Assembly (NCBI RefSeq): GCF_008035925.1
Contig: NZ_CP036264.1
Span: forward strand, 3,966,402 to 4,030,401
DNA: 64,000 nt
Direction of reading: 5' to 3'
Source: Stieleria maiorica
GTDB taxonomy: Bacteria; Planctomycetota; Planctomycetia; Pirellulales; Pirellulaceae
Both the position numbers and the translations under genes were made by a program. How positions within the stretch are numbered: the first letter of the stretch is position 1; each line of letters begins with the position of its first letter. The notes beneath the pieces are model-generated. The model was not told the origin of the DNA. It saw only the letters and a program-made list of their open reading frames with translations, and did not search any database. Of the stretch, positions 46,855-55,846 are shown piece after piece.

Positions 46855-47997
46855 ATGCTGGACACACGGCGATATGATGACCGCGAGCACCTGTTGCTTG
46901 CCAGTTTCGCGATGCGCAGCCGTGACAGTCGGGGGCGTCGATACCCTGAACCCGACCACGCCTACCGTGGTCCGTTCGCTCGCGACCGAGATCGGATCCT
47001 GCACAGCAGCGCGTTTCGGCGGCTGTCAGGGAAAATGCAAGTTTTCACCGGTGACATGGGCATTTACCATCGAACTCGGTTGACGCACACCTTCGAAGTC
47101 GCCTCGATCGCCCGCACGATCTCGCGTGTGTTGCGGCTGAATGAAGATTTGACCGAAGCCCTGGCGCTGGTTCATGACATCGGCCACCCGCCGTTCGGGC
47201 ATTGTGGCGAGGATGCGTTGAGCGAGTGCATGCAGCCGGTCGGCGGGTTTTCGCACAACGGGTTCGCCCTGGTCATCGTCGAGCAACTTGAACAGCGGTA
47301 CGCCAGATTCCCAGGGCTGAACCTGTCATTGGAAATCCTGGACGGGCAAGACGTCCGGGCGCACAAGGCAGAAGCCGCCGTCGGTCGCAGCCCGCTGCTG
47401 GAAGTTCAGATCGTCGACGCCGCCGATTCGATGGCCTATGACGCACACGATGTCGACGATGCCTTGCAAATGGGTTTGTTGTCGATGCAGGAATTGCTGG
47501 AACTGTCGATCGTTCGACGCGCGATGGATATGGTCCAGGAGAAGCACGGCAGGGAGCGGGTTCGTGAAGAGCGTCAACTGCTGGTCCACGAATTGATCGA
47601 TCTTCAAGTCACCGACTTTCTGAGTGAAGCGACCGAACGGGTCATCGAGTTTCAGGGCCAGTCGGTTTCCGACGTCCGCGATGCCGGGTTGAGACTCGGG
47701 CACAGCGATCAGCTGTCCCGCGAGCGGGCCGAACTGGAATCGTTTTTGTTCGAGGCCGTTTATCGTCATCCGCGGCTGATCCCCGTCCGACGGGCGGCCT
47801 ATCACCGGCTGCAAGACATGTTCGAGGTGCTGCGTCACGATCCTTCGCGACTGCCGCTGCGGTTTCGTCGCCGATGTGAATCCCACCCGATCGAAACCGT
47901 CGTCGGTGAATACCTGGCCGGCATGACCGATGCGTTTTGTAACACTCAGTACAAGTACGCCACCGACGGCAGCACCGGCCCACTGGCGGACTGGTAA
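46855..47997 (+). CDS. dgt: Deoxyguanosine triphosphate triphosphohydrolase-like HD protein
   Basis: A 380-residue HD-domain enzyme that cleaves dGTP (or other dNTPs) to the nucleoside and tripolyphosphate. Motifs in order are RGPFARDRDRILHSSAFRRL, then RTRLTHTFEVASIARTISR with the first metal His, ALVHDIGHPPFGHCGEDAL with the HD pair, and later VQIVDAADSMAYDAHDVDDA with the last Asp ligand. Length matches the shorter dGTPase-like class. The ATG at 46855 is preferred over an in-frame TTG at 46843. It could help control the nucleotide pool and resist phage, but that is only a general property of the family. Confidence 0.93.
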   Translation: MLDTRRYDDREHLLLASFAMRSRDSRGRRYPEPDHAYRGPFARDRDRILHSSAFRRLSGKMQVFTGDMGIYHRTRLTHTFEVASIARTISRVLRLNEDLTEALALVHDIGHPPFGHCGEDALSECMQPVGGFSHNGFALVIVEQLEQRYARFPGLNLSLEILDGQDVRAHKAEAAVGRSPLLEVQIVDAADSMAYDAHDVDDALQMGLLSMQELLELSIVRRAMDMVQEKHGRERVREERQLLVHELIDLQVTDFLSEATERVIEFQGQSVSDVRDAGLRLGHSDQLSRERAELESFLFEAVYRHPRLIPVRRAAYHRLQDMFEVLRHDPSRLPLRFRRRCESHPIETVVGEYLAGMTDAFCNTQYKYATDGSTGPLADW

Positions 47998-48033
47998 GAC
48001 GAAGTGATCCGTTGATCCGCCGCTTGCGGATAG

Positions 48034-48182
48034 CAGGTAAGAAGATTTCGGCGGCAAGAAAATGATCAACTGCACCTTGCGATTGGTGCCGCCAATTTTC
48101 CTGCCTCCAAAATTTCCATCCCGCCACGGCGTTCTGTCGCGTCGGAGAGGGAGGGCAGAATGATTCGGGGCAGAATCATGAG
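48034..48182. repeat. Dispersed repeat family 2, copy C
   Basis: AAGAAGATTTCGGCGGCAAG at the left, CCAATTTTCCTGCCTCCAAA in the middle, and a tail of two GGCAGAATgAT-like units near 48154-48182. The order matches copies at 5278 and 36821, but the middle is more diverged. It lies in the 400-bp gap between dgt and the SHD1-repeat gene; the rest of that gap shows no gene. Confidence 0.7.
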
Positions 48183-48396
48183 GTGCGCCTGAGCTGGTGA
48201 CAAACGGATGCTCCCAATTGACTCAATCGGGAACGAAGCCGTTGGCAATTCATCAACGAAACACGCTTGAGCCGACAGGTTCTGTGTTGAGCTGGCGGAG
48301 CCTAGGGAACGAATTGCCAATGGAACGCGTGTCCAGGGTGGGTTATCTTGGAGCGATTCTCCCTGATCTCGTCTCTCCGGCTGTCCGCTGAATTCG

Positions 48397-51177
48397 ATGA
48401 AACCGATGTGTTCCACGGTTGCTCTGCGAGCAATCTATTGTGTGCTCCTGCTGGCATTGCTGCCCGGCGTCGTCTTCGCTCAACGCTCCGCCGACACGAT
48501 CGCTCCGGTCCGCGAGGGGGATCAGGTCGAGGTTCGTTGGCTGCGAACGTGGTATCCGGCGACGGTGCTGTCCTACGCCGCTGGCAAGGTGACGGCCGAG
48601 TATGAACGCAGCGGGTCGAAGACGACGGGCGAATTCACGTTGGAGGACACGCGTTTTCCCAACGGGGAAGGAGCATGGTTGATTTGGAAAGACAGTTCGG
48701 GAAAGTTCAGTGTCCAAGCGCGCTACCTCTCCCGCACCGAATCACACGTCAAAATCCGCAAGGCCGATGGGTCGGAACTGGAGATCCCGATCGACAAGCT
48801 CGCGTCCGACTTGCGAAAGCAAGTGTTGAAGGTCCCCGTCACCGGCAACGAAAACATGATCGACGGCGCGAATCCGGTGCGCGTCGGAGACCAAATCGAA
48901 GTTCAGTATTTTTCGAAGTGGTACCCCGGCGTGATCAACCGTGTCCTGCCGGGGCAGGTCGAAGTCGCCTACGACTACGGTTCGTTCAAACGCGAAGGCA
49001 CCTTTCCGCTGAATGAAATCCGATTCCCGGGCGGCGAGGGACACTGGCGTCTGTGGACCGACGCGTCGGAAAAATTCAAGGTCGTCGCACGCTACATCTC
49101 GCGGACGCAGGACAAGGTCACGATCCGCAAAGAGGACGGCTCGGATGTCACCATTCCCATCGAACTGTTGGCGCCCAATCTGCGCAGCTTGCTGGCCAAG
49201 ACGCCCATCACCGGCGAAGAAAACAAAATGGATGGCGCCAATCCGGTTCGTGTCGGCGACCAAATCCAGGTCAAGTATTGGTTCCAGTGGTACGACGCAG
49301 TTGTCACCAAAGTCTTGATCGGCGAAGTCGAAGCGCAGTTCAAGCGGTATGGCCGCGAGTTGACCGAACGCATCAAACTGGCCGACATTCGGTTTCCCAA
49401 CGGCGAAGGGCGTTGGCGGGAATGGTCCGATGCCTCGGGTTCCTTCACCGTGATCGCTCGTTTCATCAGCCGCGACGAAACCCATGTGACGATTCGAAAG
49501 GAGGATGGGACGGACACGCGGGTCGAGATTTCGAAACTGAATCCGACCTTGCGACGGTTGCTAGCCGAAACGCCGATCATCACACCGCGGCCGAGAAACT
49601 TCGATTTCAAATCGCCCCGCCAGGAGTTGCAGCTGGCCGCTTCGGCACCGGGATTGGATCAGGTGACGATCTCGGCATCAGCAATCGAACGACCCGTCTT
49701 TGGGACCGGCGGAACCGGTTTTGCAATCTCCAAAAGTGATTCGATTTCCGCGGCGATCCCGATCGGCGGCGAATCACAATGGGTTGCCGTCGGCGCGTAC
49801 TCCAAGAACAGCAGTCGCTATGGCGGCGAAACGCGACTCTACTGGGCCAGCCCCAAGTCAAAATCGGCGGTCGACGGCCCCGTCTTTTTGGATGACGAGC
49901 GGATCGTCGACTATTCGCCTCAGCAGTCCAGGCTCTTGAGCGTTCAGGTCGGCGGGTATTGGGGCCAGCCGATTCGGTTTTGCACCTATCGCGTCGGTGT
50001 GGGCGAAACGAGCGCACGGGCCGAGGCGAGTTGGGAGATCCCGGAATCCAAGGGGTCCTTTGGTGGACGCTCGCAGTACATGGCCAAGCTGATCGGCGGA
50101 AGTCGATTGCTGTTGGGCAACGACGCCTCGGTGTCGTTGTACGATTTTGCGACGCGAGAGATCGTCTATTCGATTTCCGGCGCGCACGAGAACCGTTTCT
50201 ACCTTCACCCCAGCGAGCGGTACTTTGCCGTGATGGACAACAGCGGCGGCGTCGGGCTGTTCGAACTCGACAGCGGACAGCAATTGGCTTACCTGGGCGG
50301 CGGGCGAACCTATGGCAGCGGCGTCGGGTTCAGCCAAGATGGCCGATTCCTGTTGACGATCAGCGGCGGCGAGATCTCAATCTGGGACTTGCTGGAAGGC
50401 GGCCAGCCCAAGACGCTTCGCCAAGGCGGACTGGCCGTCGGACCGGGGACTCCGATCAGTTTATTGGCCGGCGGATGGATTTCTGCCGGCAGCCAGATCT
50501 ACAGCACGGGACTGAAGTTGGTCGTTTGGAATTACGTCGGGAAAGGCGTCACGATCGCCGAGCGACAAATGCTGGGCCGCCAAATGTTGGTCGCGGCAAC
50601 CACCAATGTCTCCGGGCAATCGCACGGGCTTGTCGGCGTCGCGACGGTTCCCCACGACGATGCGATCGAATTGATGAAGAAGGTCGATCCCAACTCGCTG
50701 GTGATGCTCAAACCCGGCTTGGCCGTGCGGATCGAAGCCAGCGGCGACGCGCGGATCGCCCAAGGCCTTCGACGCGCCGCGGCGACGCGAGGCTTTCGCG
50801 AAGACCCCAGTTCGGAAGTCATCCTTTCCGGTTCGGCGGGCCCGGGCGAGCCGGTCAAACGCACCTACCAGTTGACCTCTTTCGGACGCGCCGGCGGCGG
50901 TGGGACCGAAGAACACAGCGTAACGCCCTGGATCCAGAAAGCTGAAATCCGATATCGAGATCAATACGCTTGGGGGACCCAACAAGGCGGCGTGCCATCC
51001 TTTGTGACATTTAAGGAAGGCGGGTCACTCGGTGCGGAGTTGCAGAAGTCATCGCGTGCTTCCTACGACATGTTCGAGGATTTAAAGCTGCCCGAAGAAC
51101 TGTTGTACCCGCGCTACCAACACGGCCTTGGGACGACCGAAATCACCATCAATGGATTCGTGGACAAGGCCAACTAG
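48397..51177 (+). CDS. Secreted protein with three Tudor-like/SHD1 repeats and a WD40-like domain
   Basis: A 926-residue protein with a signal peptide (AIYCVLLLALLPGVVFAQ). Three tandem units of about 120 residues follow. Each has a small beta-barrel that reads like V--GDQ-EV----WYPA-V (first copy EGDQVEVRWLRTWYPATVLS) and an SLA1-homology-1 (SHD1) motif such as FSVQARYLSRTESHVKIRKA, DGSELEIPIDKLASDLR. The third copy ends near residue 395. The C-terminal 500 residues have WD40-like blades (GGRSQYMAKLIGGSRLLLGN, GVGFSQDGRFLLTISGGEIS, IWDLLEG). Such SHD1 proteins are expanded in planctomycetes with unknown function. It is probably periplasmic or surface-bound and binds proteins or glycans. Confidence 0.85.
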   Translation: MKPMCSTVALRAIYCVLLLALLPGVVFAQRSADTIAPVREGDQVEVRWLRTWYPATVLSYAAGKVTAEYERSGSKTTGEFTLEDTRFPNGEGAWLIWKDSSGKFSVQARYLSRTESHVKIRKADGSELEIPIDKLASDLRKQVLKVPVTGNENMIDGANPVRVGDQIEVQYFSKWYPGVINRVLPGQVEVAYDYGSFKREGTFPLNEIRFPGGEGHWRLWTDASEKFKVVARYISRTQDKVTIRKEDGSDVTIPIELLAPNLRSLLAKTPITGEENKMDGANPVRVGDQIQVKYWFQWYDAVVTKVLIGEVEAQFKRYGRELTERIKLADIRFPNGEGRWREWSDASGSFTVIARFISRDETHVTIRKEDGTDTRVEISKLNPTLRRLLAETPIITPRPRNFDFKSPRQELQLAASAPGLDQVTISASAIERPVFGTGGTGFAISKSDSISAAIPIGGESQWVAVGAYSKNSSRYGGETRLYWASPKSKSAVDGPVFLDDERIVDYSPQQSRLLSVQVGGYWGQPIRFCTYRVGVGETSARAEASWEIPESKGSFGGRSQYMAKLIGGSRLLLGNDASVSLYDFATREIVYSISGAHENRFYLHPSERYFAVMDNSGGVGLFELDSGQQLAYLGGGRTYGSGVGFSQDGRFLLTISGGEISIWDLLEGGQPKTLRQGGLAVGPGTPISLLAGGWISAGSQIYSTGLKLVVWNYVGKGVTIAERQMLGRQMLVAATTNVSGQSHGLVGVATVPHDDAIELMKKVDPNSLVMLKPGLAVRIEASGDARIAQGLRRAAATRGFREDPSSEVILSGSAGPGEPVKRTYQLTSFGRAGGGGTEEHSVTPWIQKAEIRYRDQYAWGTQQGGVPSFVTFKEGGSLGAELQKSSRASYDMFEDLKLPEELLYPRYQHGLGTTEITINGFVDKAN

Positions 51178-51297
51178 GCTTTCTCTCACTATCTGTAGCG
51201 GAAGCCGCCAAGGCTTTCGACTGGCAGCAGCTCACACGAGAGAAGCCGAGATTCTTGGCGAATTCCGCTACCACATACGACGCTTGCCGGGTTTAGA
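51175..51297. repeat. Dispersed hairpin repeat family 3, copy 1
   Basis: Starts with CTAGGCTTT, where TAG is the stop of the upstream gene. GTAGCGGAAGCCGCCAAG (from 51196) pairs with CTTGGCGAATTCCGCTAC, 16 of 18 positions. CACATACGACGCTTGCCGGG follows. The right end overlaps the last codons of the minus-strand kinase gene. Confidence 0.85.
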
Positions 51298-52410
51298 AAC
51301 CGAGCCTTGCTGGCACCGAGCTGACAGAGTCAGGTTACGGGGCAAGACGATTTCAATCTCCGCCCCCCCGGCGTCCGGATTACCGACTTGAATCTGTCCG
51401 CCGTGTGCCTCGACGATTCGGCGACTGATCGAAAGCCCCAATCCCGTTCCGTGCTGTTTGGTGGTGTAGAACGGTTCGAAGGCGCGAACCAACGCTTCGG
51501 CGTGAAACGGCCGCCCGTCATTACCGATGGAAATCCGCACCGCCTGCTGATTCGCGAGCGTGGTCTGCTCAAATCCGACGCGGATTCTGACCGGATCCTG
51601 TGGCTGGTCAAAGGCGTTGTCCAGGACACAGCAAAAGACTTCATCCAGCTTTCCGCGGTCGACCAGCGCGGCGTCGTCGCCTTCGTGCTCAAACACGAAT
51701 TCAATCTGGTTGGCCCATGCTTTGTATTGTTTTTGCAAGTCGATAAAGACGTCCCGGCAGAGCGGTGCCAGATAGGTCTCGGTGCGGCTCAACGTGATCG
51801 GTTCGGCGAACCGCTTGACTTCGTCATAGTTTCTCAGCAGGTCCGACAGCGATCGGCGAATCTTTCTTGAAAGTTCCAGCTGACGATCCTCGCCGGCGAA
51901 ATCCAATTCCAACAGGTCCAGACAGGCGACGGCGCGCTGCAATGCGTTGCGGCTTTCATGCGCCAGGCCGCTGATCATTTTCGCGATCGCGTCCAGCCGT
52001 TCGGACTCCAATCGCTCCCCATCGATCGCTGTTGATTCACTCTTGGACAGATTGGCCAAAAGCAGCGGTTCGGATTGCTCCTCCACCGGGACCAGCGTGA
52101 CATCCACAAAGACCTCGGACCCGTCTTTACAGACGACCCGCTGTCTTTCCCCCCGTCGCTGAACTGCAACCGAATGTGACACTGGGGGCGCCGGGTGTGC
52201 GTGTCCGTCACGTTCCCCGATCTCCGGGAGCAACCCGTCCAGGGTCGACCCGGTGAGTTCGGAACGCGCATATCCGAACCAGTTTTGCACATTCTCGTTG
52301 GCATACAGAATCGTGCCCGAATCATTCGCCACCACGACCGCCGTCGGGGAAAATTCCATCACTTGACGCGTGAGCGACGAGTCGGAGAAGAGTTTTGCGA
52401 TCGCATTCAT
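51268..52410 (-). CDS. PAS-domain sensor histidine kinase
   Basis: A 380-residue cytoplasmic kinase. The PAS domain is near residues 14-130 (EFSPTAVVVANDSGTILYAN, VQNWFGYARSELTGSTLDGL). The phosphoacceptor helix has ISGLAHESRNALQRAVACLD with the His, and the ATPase domain has the N-box VFCCVLDNAFDQPQDPVRI and the G-box TTKQHGTGLGLSISRRIVEA. The H-box LAHESRNALQR is identical to that of the kinase at 53220, so the two are paralogues. The final residues (GSVSKPGKRRMW) are encoded by repeat family 3, so the original C-terminus has been replaced. It reads away from the rest of the signalling cluster. Confidence 0.92.
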   Translation of the reverse strand: MNAIAKLFSDSSLTRQVMEFSPTAVVVANDSGTILYANENVQNWFGYARSELTGSTLDGLLPEIGERDGHAHPAPPVSHSVAVQRRGERQRVVCKDGSEVFVDVTLVPVEEQSEPLLLANLSKSESTAIDGERLESERLDAIAKMISGLAHESRNALQRAVACLDLLELDFAGEDRQLELSRKIRRSLSDLLRNYDEVKRFAEPITLSRTETYLAPLCRDVFIDLQKQYKAWANQIEFVFEHEGDDAALVDRGKLDEVFCCVLDNAFDQPQDPVRIRVGFEQTTLANQQAVRISIGNDGRPFHAEALVRAFEPFYTTKQHGTGLGLSISRRIVEAHGGQIQVGNPDAGGAEIEIVLPRNLTLSARCQQGSVSKPGKRRMW

Positions 52411-52639
52411 GATCGGAAATGCCGCGTTGGAGGTCTTGTGAACGGACCCCCACCCCGCACGCGGAGTGCCGAACGCCCGTAGAGTAGAATTTTTCAGCGC
52501 GTCCGGGTCGGAGGAAAAGTTGCGATTTTGTCAAGTGGGCACGCGGTTCGCAGAGGGGGGATTTTGACATTTGTGGCGAATTGTGGTTTCTTAAAGGCAT
52601 GCCAAAAACGGTGCAAGCATGTCGAAGGAGTGAACAGTG

Positions 52640-52987
52640 ATGGCGACCCTACCCAATACCCATCTGAATTTGAGCGGGCATTCAGCGGACGTTCTCCCGA
52701 AGGGCCGTCAAGACGATCGGGTTGGCGGGACGAACGGCGGCGCCGATTCGGCGCAAGTCGATCCCCCGGATTCTGCTGATCCCCAAGGGAAGAACACGTA
52801 CTATCGCGAGATACTGGCACAATCCGGATCGGCCGAGCTGCGACAGGTTGATGTGGACGTCCAAGACGGGCGGATCGTTCTGTGCGGTCGTGTTTCCAGT
52901 TTCTACCAGAAACAACTGGCACAAGAATCTCTGCTGCCGGTCGCCATCGGGATGCAGATTTGCAACCGGCTGGAGGTCGATCGCTAG
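52640..52987 (+). CDS. Small BON-domain protein
   Basis: A 115-residue protein. The first 55 residues are polar and disordered (GGTNGGADSAQVDPPDSADP). The C-terminal part reads LRQVDVDVQDGRIVLCGRVS, then SFYQKQLAQESLLPVAIGMQ with a closing NRLEVD, which fits a BON domain that binds phospholipid or cell-surface material. There is no signal peptide. It lies between two kinase genes and its stop codon is part of repeat family 3 copy 2. Whether it is functionally linked to the kinases is unknown. Confidence 0.75.
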   Translation: MATLPNTHLNLSGHSADVLPKGRQDDRVGGTNGGADSAQVDPPDSADPQGKNTYYREILAQSGSAELRQVDVDVQDGRIVLCGRVSSFYQKQLAQESLLPVAIGMQICNRLEVDR

Positions 52988-53106
52988 GCTTTGGCCTTAA
53001 ACGCGTAGCGGAAGCCGCCAAGGCTTTCGACTCGCAGCAGTCTACACGGGAATAGCCGGAATTCTTGGCAGATTCCGCTACCACATACGACCCTTGCCGG
53101 GATTAG
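52984..53106. repeat. Dispersed hairpin repeat family 3, copy 2
   Basis: Same layout as 51175-51297: CTAGGCTTT at the stop of the BON gene, GTAGCGGAAGCCGCCAAG at 53005, its imperfect inverse CTTGGCAGATTCCGCTAC at 53064, and CACATACGACCCTTGCCGGG. The middle segment is more diverged than the arms. Confidence 0.85.
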
Positions 53107-53219
53107 GGACAAGGTAGCGAACGGGTCGGGCACACCCTGGAAATGGGGCCTTGCTTCGGTGTAGGATGCAGCGTCACAAGAATCCAGATGATGTCGCTTC
53201 TTTTCCGTCGCCGGCGCCC

Positions 53220-54689
53220 ATGAACGAACCGCTCAGCATTCTAATCATCGAAGACGATGCTGATACGCTCAACAACCTCTGCGATATTCTGGAACTGGAC
53301 GGACATCACGTTGTCGGCGCCTGTTCGCTGGCCGAGGCGAAGGTCGAAGCCGTCCGGGCCTCATTCCAAATCGTGATTTCGGACCGCAAATTGCCCGATG
53401 GGCTGATCGAGGACTTGCTGCCCGAACTGATCCAAACGGTCAGGGGCTCGGACATCATCGTGATCACCGGGTTCGCCGACATGCAGAGCACGATCACGGC
53501 GTTTCGGATGGGGGTGACCGATTACGTGATCAAACCCATCATCCCGGATGACCTGCGCAGCACGGTGCGGCGGATCGCGGACAAAAAACGGCTGGAAGCC
53601 GAGTTGGCCAAAGAGCATGCGTTTGCCGAATTGGTGCTCGACACGGCCGAGGCGATCGTGCTGGTCTTGGACCTGGACGGCAAGGTCGTTCAACTGAATC
53701 CCTATTTGGAACAGCTGACCGGTTGGAGACCGGACGACCTGCGTGGAAAGGACTGGTTCGACGCCTGCATTGCCCAGGAAGAACGAGAGCGGGTCAAAGA
53801 CGTTTTCTTCCGGACTGCCCATGACGTCCGCACCCGTGGCGTGGTCAACGCGGTCGTCGGCAAAGACGGCAGACGCTTTCCCGTGCGATGGTCCAACACG
53901 ACGCTCAAGGACCACCGCGGCGAAGTGACGTCGGTACTTGCCGTCGGCGTTGATATCAGCGACCTGACCGCCGCCCAAACGCGGGCCCTGCAGGCCGAAC
54001 GACTCGCCGCGATCGGACAAACGATGACCGCTCTGGCGCACGAAAGTCGCAACGCGCTGCAACGGATTCAGGCGGCCGGAGAAATGTTGGGGCTGGAACT
54101 CGCCGGCAATCAACATGCCCTGCATGACCTCAAAGCGATCCAGCGTGCCACCGAGGACCTCAAGTGCTTGCTGGAAGAGGTGCGGTCGTTCGCCGCGCCC
54201 ATCCAGATGCGTCCCACCCGGATTCGTTTGTGCGAAATCTGGCGGCGGGTCTGGGACGACCTCGCCGCGTCCCATGCCAGCCGTGACGTCCAACTGGTCG
54301 AAAAAATTGAAACCTGTGACGTCGAAGTCGAAGTCGATATGCTGCGGATGGAACAAGTCTTTCGAAACCTGTTCGAGAACGCGCTGGCGGCCTGTCACGA
54401 TCCGGTCCGAATCGAATTGGAATGTGCCCATGAGGACGGACACATCACGCTGACGGTCCAGGACAATGGACCGGGGATGTCCGCCGAGCAACTCGAGAAG
54501 CTGTTTGAACCGTTCTTCACCACCAAGCAAAGCGGCACCGGACTGGGACTGTCGATCTGTCAGCGGATTGTCGAAGCCCATCGCGGCACCATTTCGGCCC
54601 GCACCTCAACCACCGGCGCCGTCTTCGAGATTCAGCTGCCACGCGAAAAACCTTGCGGCGTTGAGATCTACACGTCGTCGCAGCGATGA
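53220..54689 (+). CDS. Hybrid receiver-PAS-histidine kinase
   Basis: A 489-residue signalling protein. An N-terminal receiver (LSILIIEDDADTLNNLCDIL; phospho-Asp in IVISDRKLPDG; Lys in DYVIKPIIPDDL) is followed by a PAS domain (LVLDTAEAIVLVLDLDGKVV, LTGWRPDDLRGKDWFDACI) and a kinase core with the phosphoacceptor TALAHESRNALQRIQAAGEM, the N-box VFRNLFENALAACHDPVRI and the G-box TTKQSGTGLGLSICQRIVEA. The start at 53220 puts the receiver at the usual position; ATG 53166 is an alternative. It is the first gene of a three-gene operon with the FixL-like kinase and the double receiver. Its receiver may take phosphate from one of the neighbours. Confidence 0.93.
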   Translation: MNEPLSILIIEDDADTLNNLCDILELDGHHVVGACSLAEAKVEAVRASFQIVISDRKLPDGLIEDLLPELIQTVRGSDIIVITGFADMQSTITAFRMGVTDYVIKPIIPDDLRSTVRRIADKKRLEAELAKEHAFAELVLDTAEAIVLVLDLDGKVVQLNPYLEQLTGWRPDDLRGKDWFDACIAQEERERVKDVFFRTAHDVRTRGVVNAVVGKDGRRFPVRWSNTTLKDHRGEVTSVLAVGVDISDLTAAQTRALQAERLAAIGQTMTALAHESRNALQRIQAAGEMLGLELAGNQHALHDLKAIQRATEDLKCLLEEVRSFAAPIQMRPTRIRLCEIWRRVWDDLAASHASRDVQLVEKIETCDVEVEVDMLRMEQVFRNLFENALAACHDPVRIELECAHEDGHITLTVQDNGPGMSAEQLEKLFEPFFTTKQSGTGLGLSICQRIVEAHRGTISARTSTTGAVFEIQLPREKPCGVEIYTSSQR

Positions 54690-54703
54690 ACCAAGGAGGC
54701 CGG

Positions 54704-55846
54704 ATGCAAAGTCAAGACAAAGCCGTGCTGTTGGCGATTCTGGAAGCGGCGGTCGATGCCATCATCGTCATCGATAGCCGAGGAACCATCCAAACGGTCA
54801 ATCCGGCAACCAGCACGCTTTTCGGTTTTTCCAAGGAGGAAATGCTGGGGCAAAACGTCAACATGCTGATGCCCAGCCCGTTTCGGGAGCAACATGACGG
54901 CTACCTGAGCAATTACCTCAAGACCGGCGAGGCAAAGATCATCGGAATCGGCCGCGAGGTGGTCGGCAAACGCAAAGACGGTTCGACCTTTCCGATGCAC
55001 TTGGCCGTCAGTCGGATGTCGATCGGCGACCAGATCTTGTTCGCCGGAATCGTGCGTGACATCACCGATCTGAAGAACGTCCAGAACCAATTGGCCCAAG
55101 CCAACGAACAATTGGAACAACGCGTCCAGGAACGAACGAGGGAATTGCGAGCGGCGCAGGCGGACCTGCTGAAGTCCGAGCGAATGGCCACGCTGGGCCA
55201 GGTTTCCGGAGGCATCGCGCACGAAATCCGCAATCCGCTCAATGCCGTCCGCACGTCGGTCTATTATCTGCGCAATGTCCAAAATCCGTCACCAGAAAAA
55301 GTCGCTGAACATCTGGAGAGGATTGATCGGCAGGTCTCGTTGATCGACAATGTGATCACGGCGCTCTCGGATATCGCGCGGATGCCGGAACCGGCGGTGA
55401 TCCCCTGTGATGTCAACGATTTGCTCCGCAAGATCGTCTGCTCGATTTCGATGCCTCGAAACATCCAGGTCGAATTGGATCTGCCCGACACCGGTTTACA
55501 AGCCGGCATCGATCCCAACCAAGTTTCCATCGTCTTTCGTAACCTGCTCCGCAATGCACGTGACGCGATGCCCGATGGGGGAGTGATTACGTTGACCGGA
55601 CAGGCCGATTCGGAGAACGTCGTGGTCCACGTGACCGACAACGGTGTCGGGATCCAGCCGGACGACTTGGCGCGTGTGACCGAACCACTTTTCTCCACCA
55701 AAGCGCGCGGGATGGGACTGGGATTGGCAATTTCCGTCGCCATCCTCAAGAAAAACCACGGGCGGCTCGACGTCAAAAGTGAACCCGGCAAAGGCACCAC
55801 CTTTTCGGTTCACCTGAAACCATTTTTAGCGGAACACACAGCATGA
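54704..55846 (+). CDS. FixL-like haem-PAS sensor histidine kinase
   Basis: A 380-residue kinase. The PAS domain closely resembles the haem PAS of rhizobial FixL: GQNVNMLMPSPFREQHDGYL with His64 at the haem-ligand position, and IIGIGREVVGKRKDGSTFPM with the Arg84 region that contacts bound O2. A coiled coil (NEQLEQRVQERTRELRAAQ) leads to the kinase core: QVSGGIAHEIRNPLNAVRTS with the phospho-His, IVFRNLLRNARDAMPDGGVI and KARGMGLGLAISVAILKKNH. ATG 54704 has AAGGAGG just upstream and is preferred over ATG 54686, which overlaps the previous stop. Oxygen or a similar gas is the probable signal. The gene overlaps the double receiver by 4 bp. Confidence 0.88.
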   Translation: MQSQDKAVLLAILEAAVDAIIVIDSRGTIQTVNPATSTLFGFSKEEMLGQNVNMLMPSPFREQHDGYLSNYLKTGEAKIIGIGREVVGKRKDGSTFPMHLAVSRMSIGDQILFAGIVRDITDLKNVQNQLAQANEQLEQRVQERTRELRAAQADLLKSERMATLGQVSGGIAHEIRNPLNAVRTSVYYLRNVQNPSPEKVAEHLERIDRQVSLIDNVITALSDIARMPEPAVIPCDVNDLLRKIVCSISMPRNIQVELDLPDTGLQAGIDPNQVSIVFRNLLRNARDAMPDGGVITLTGQADSENVVVHVTDNGVGIQPDDLARVTEPLFSTKARGMGLGLAISVAILKKNHGRLDVKSEPGKGTTFSVHLKPFLAEHTA

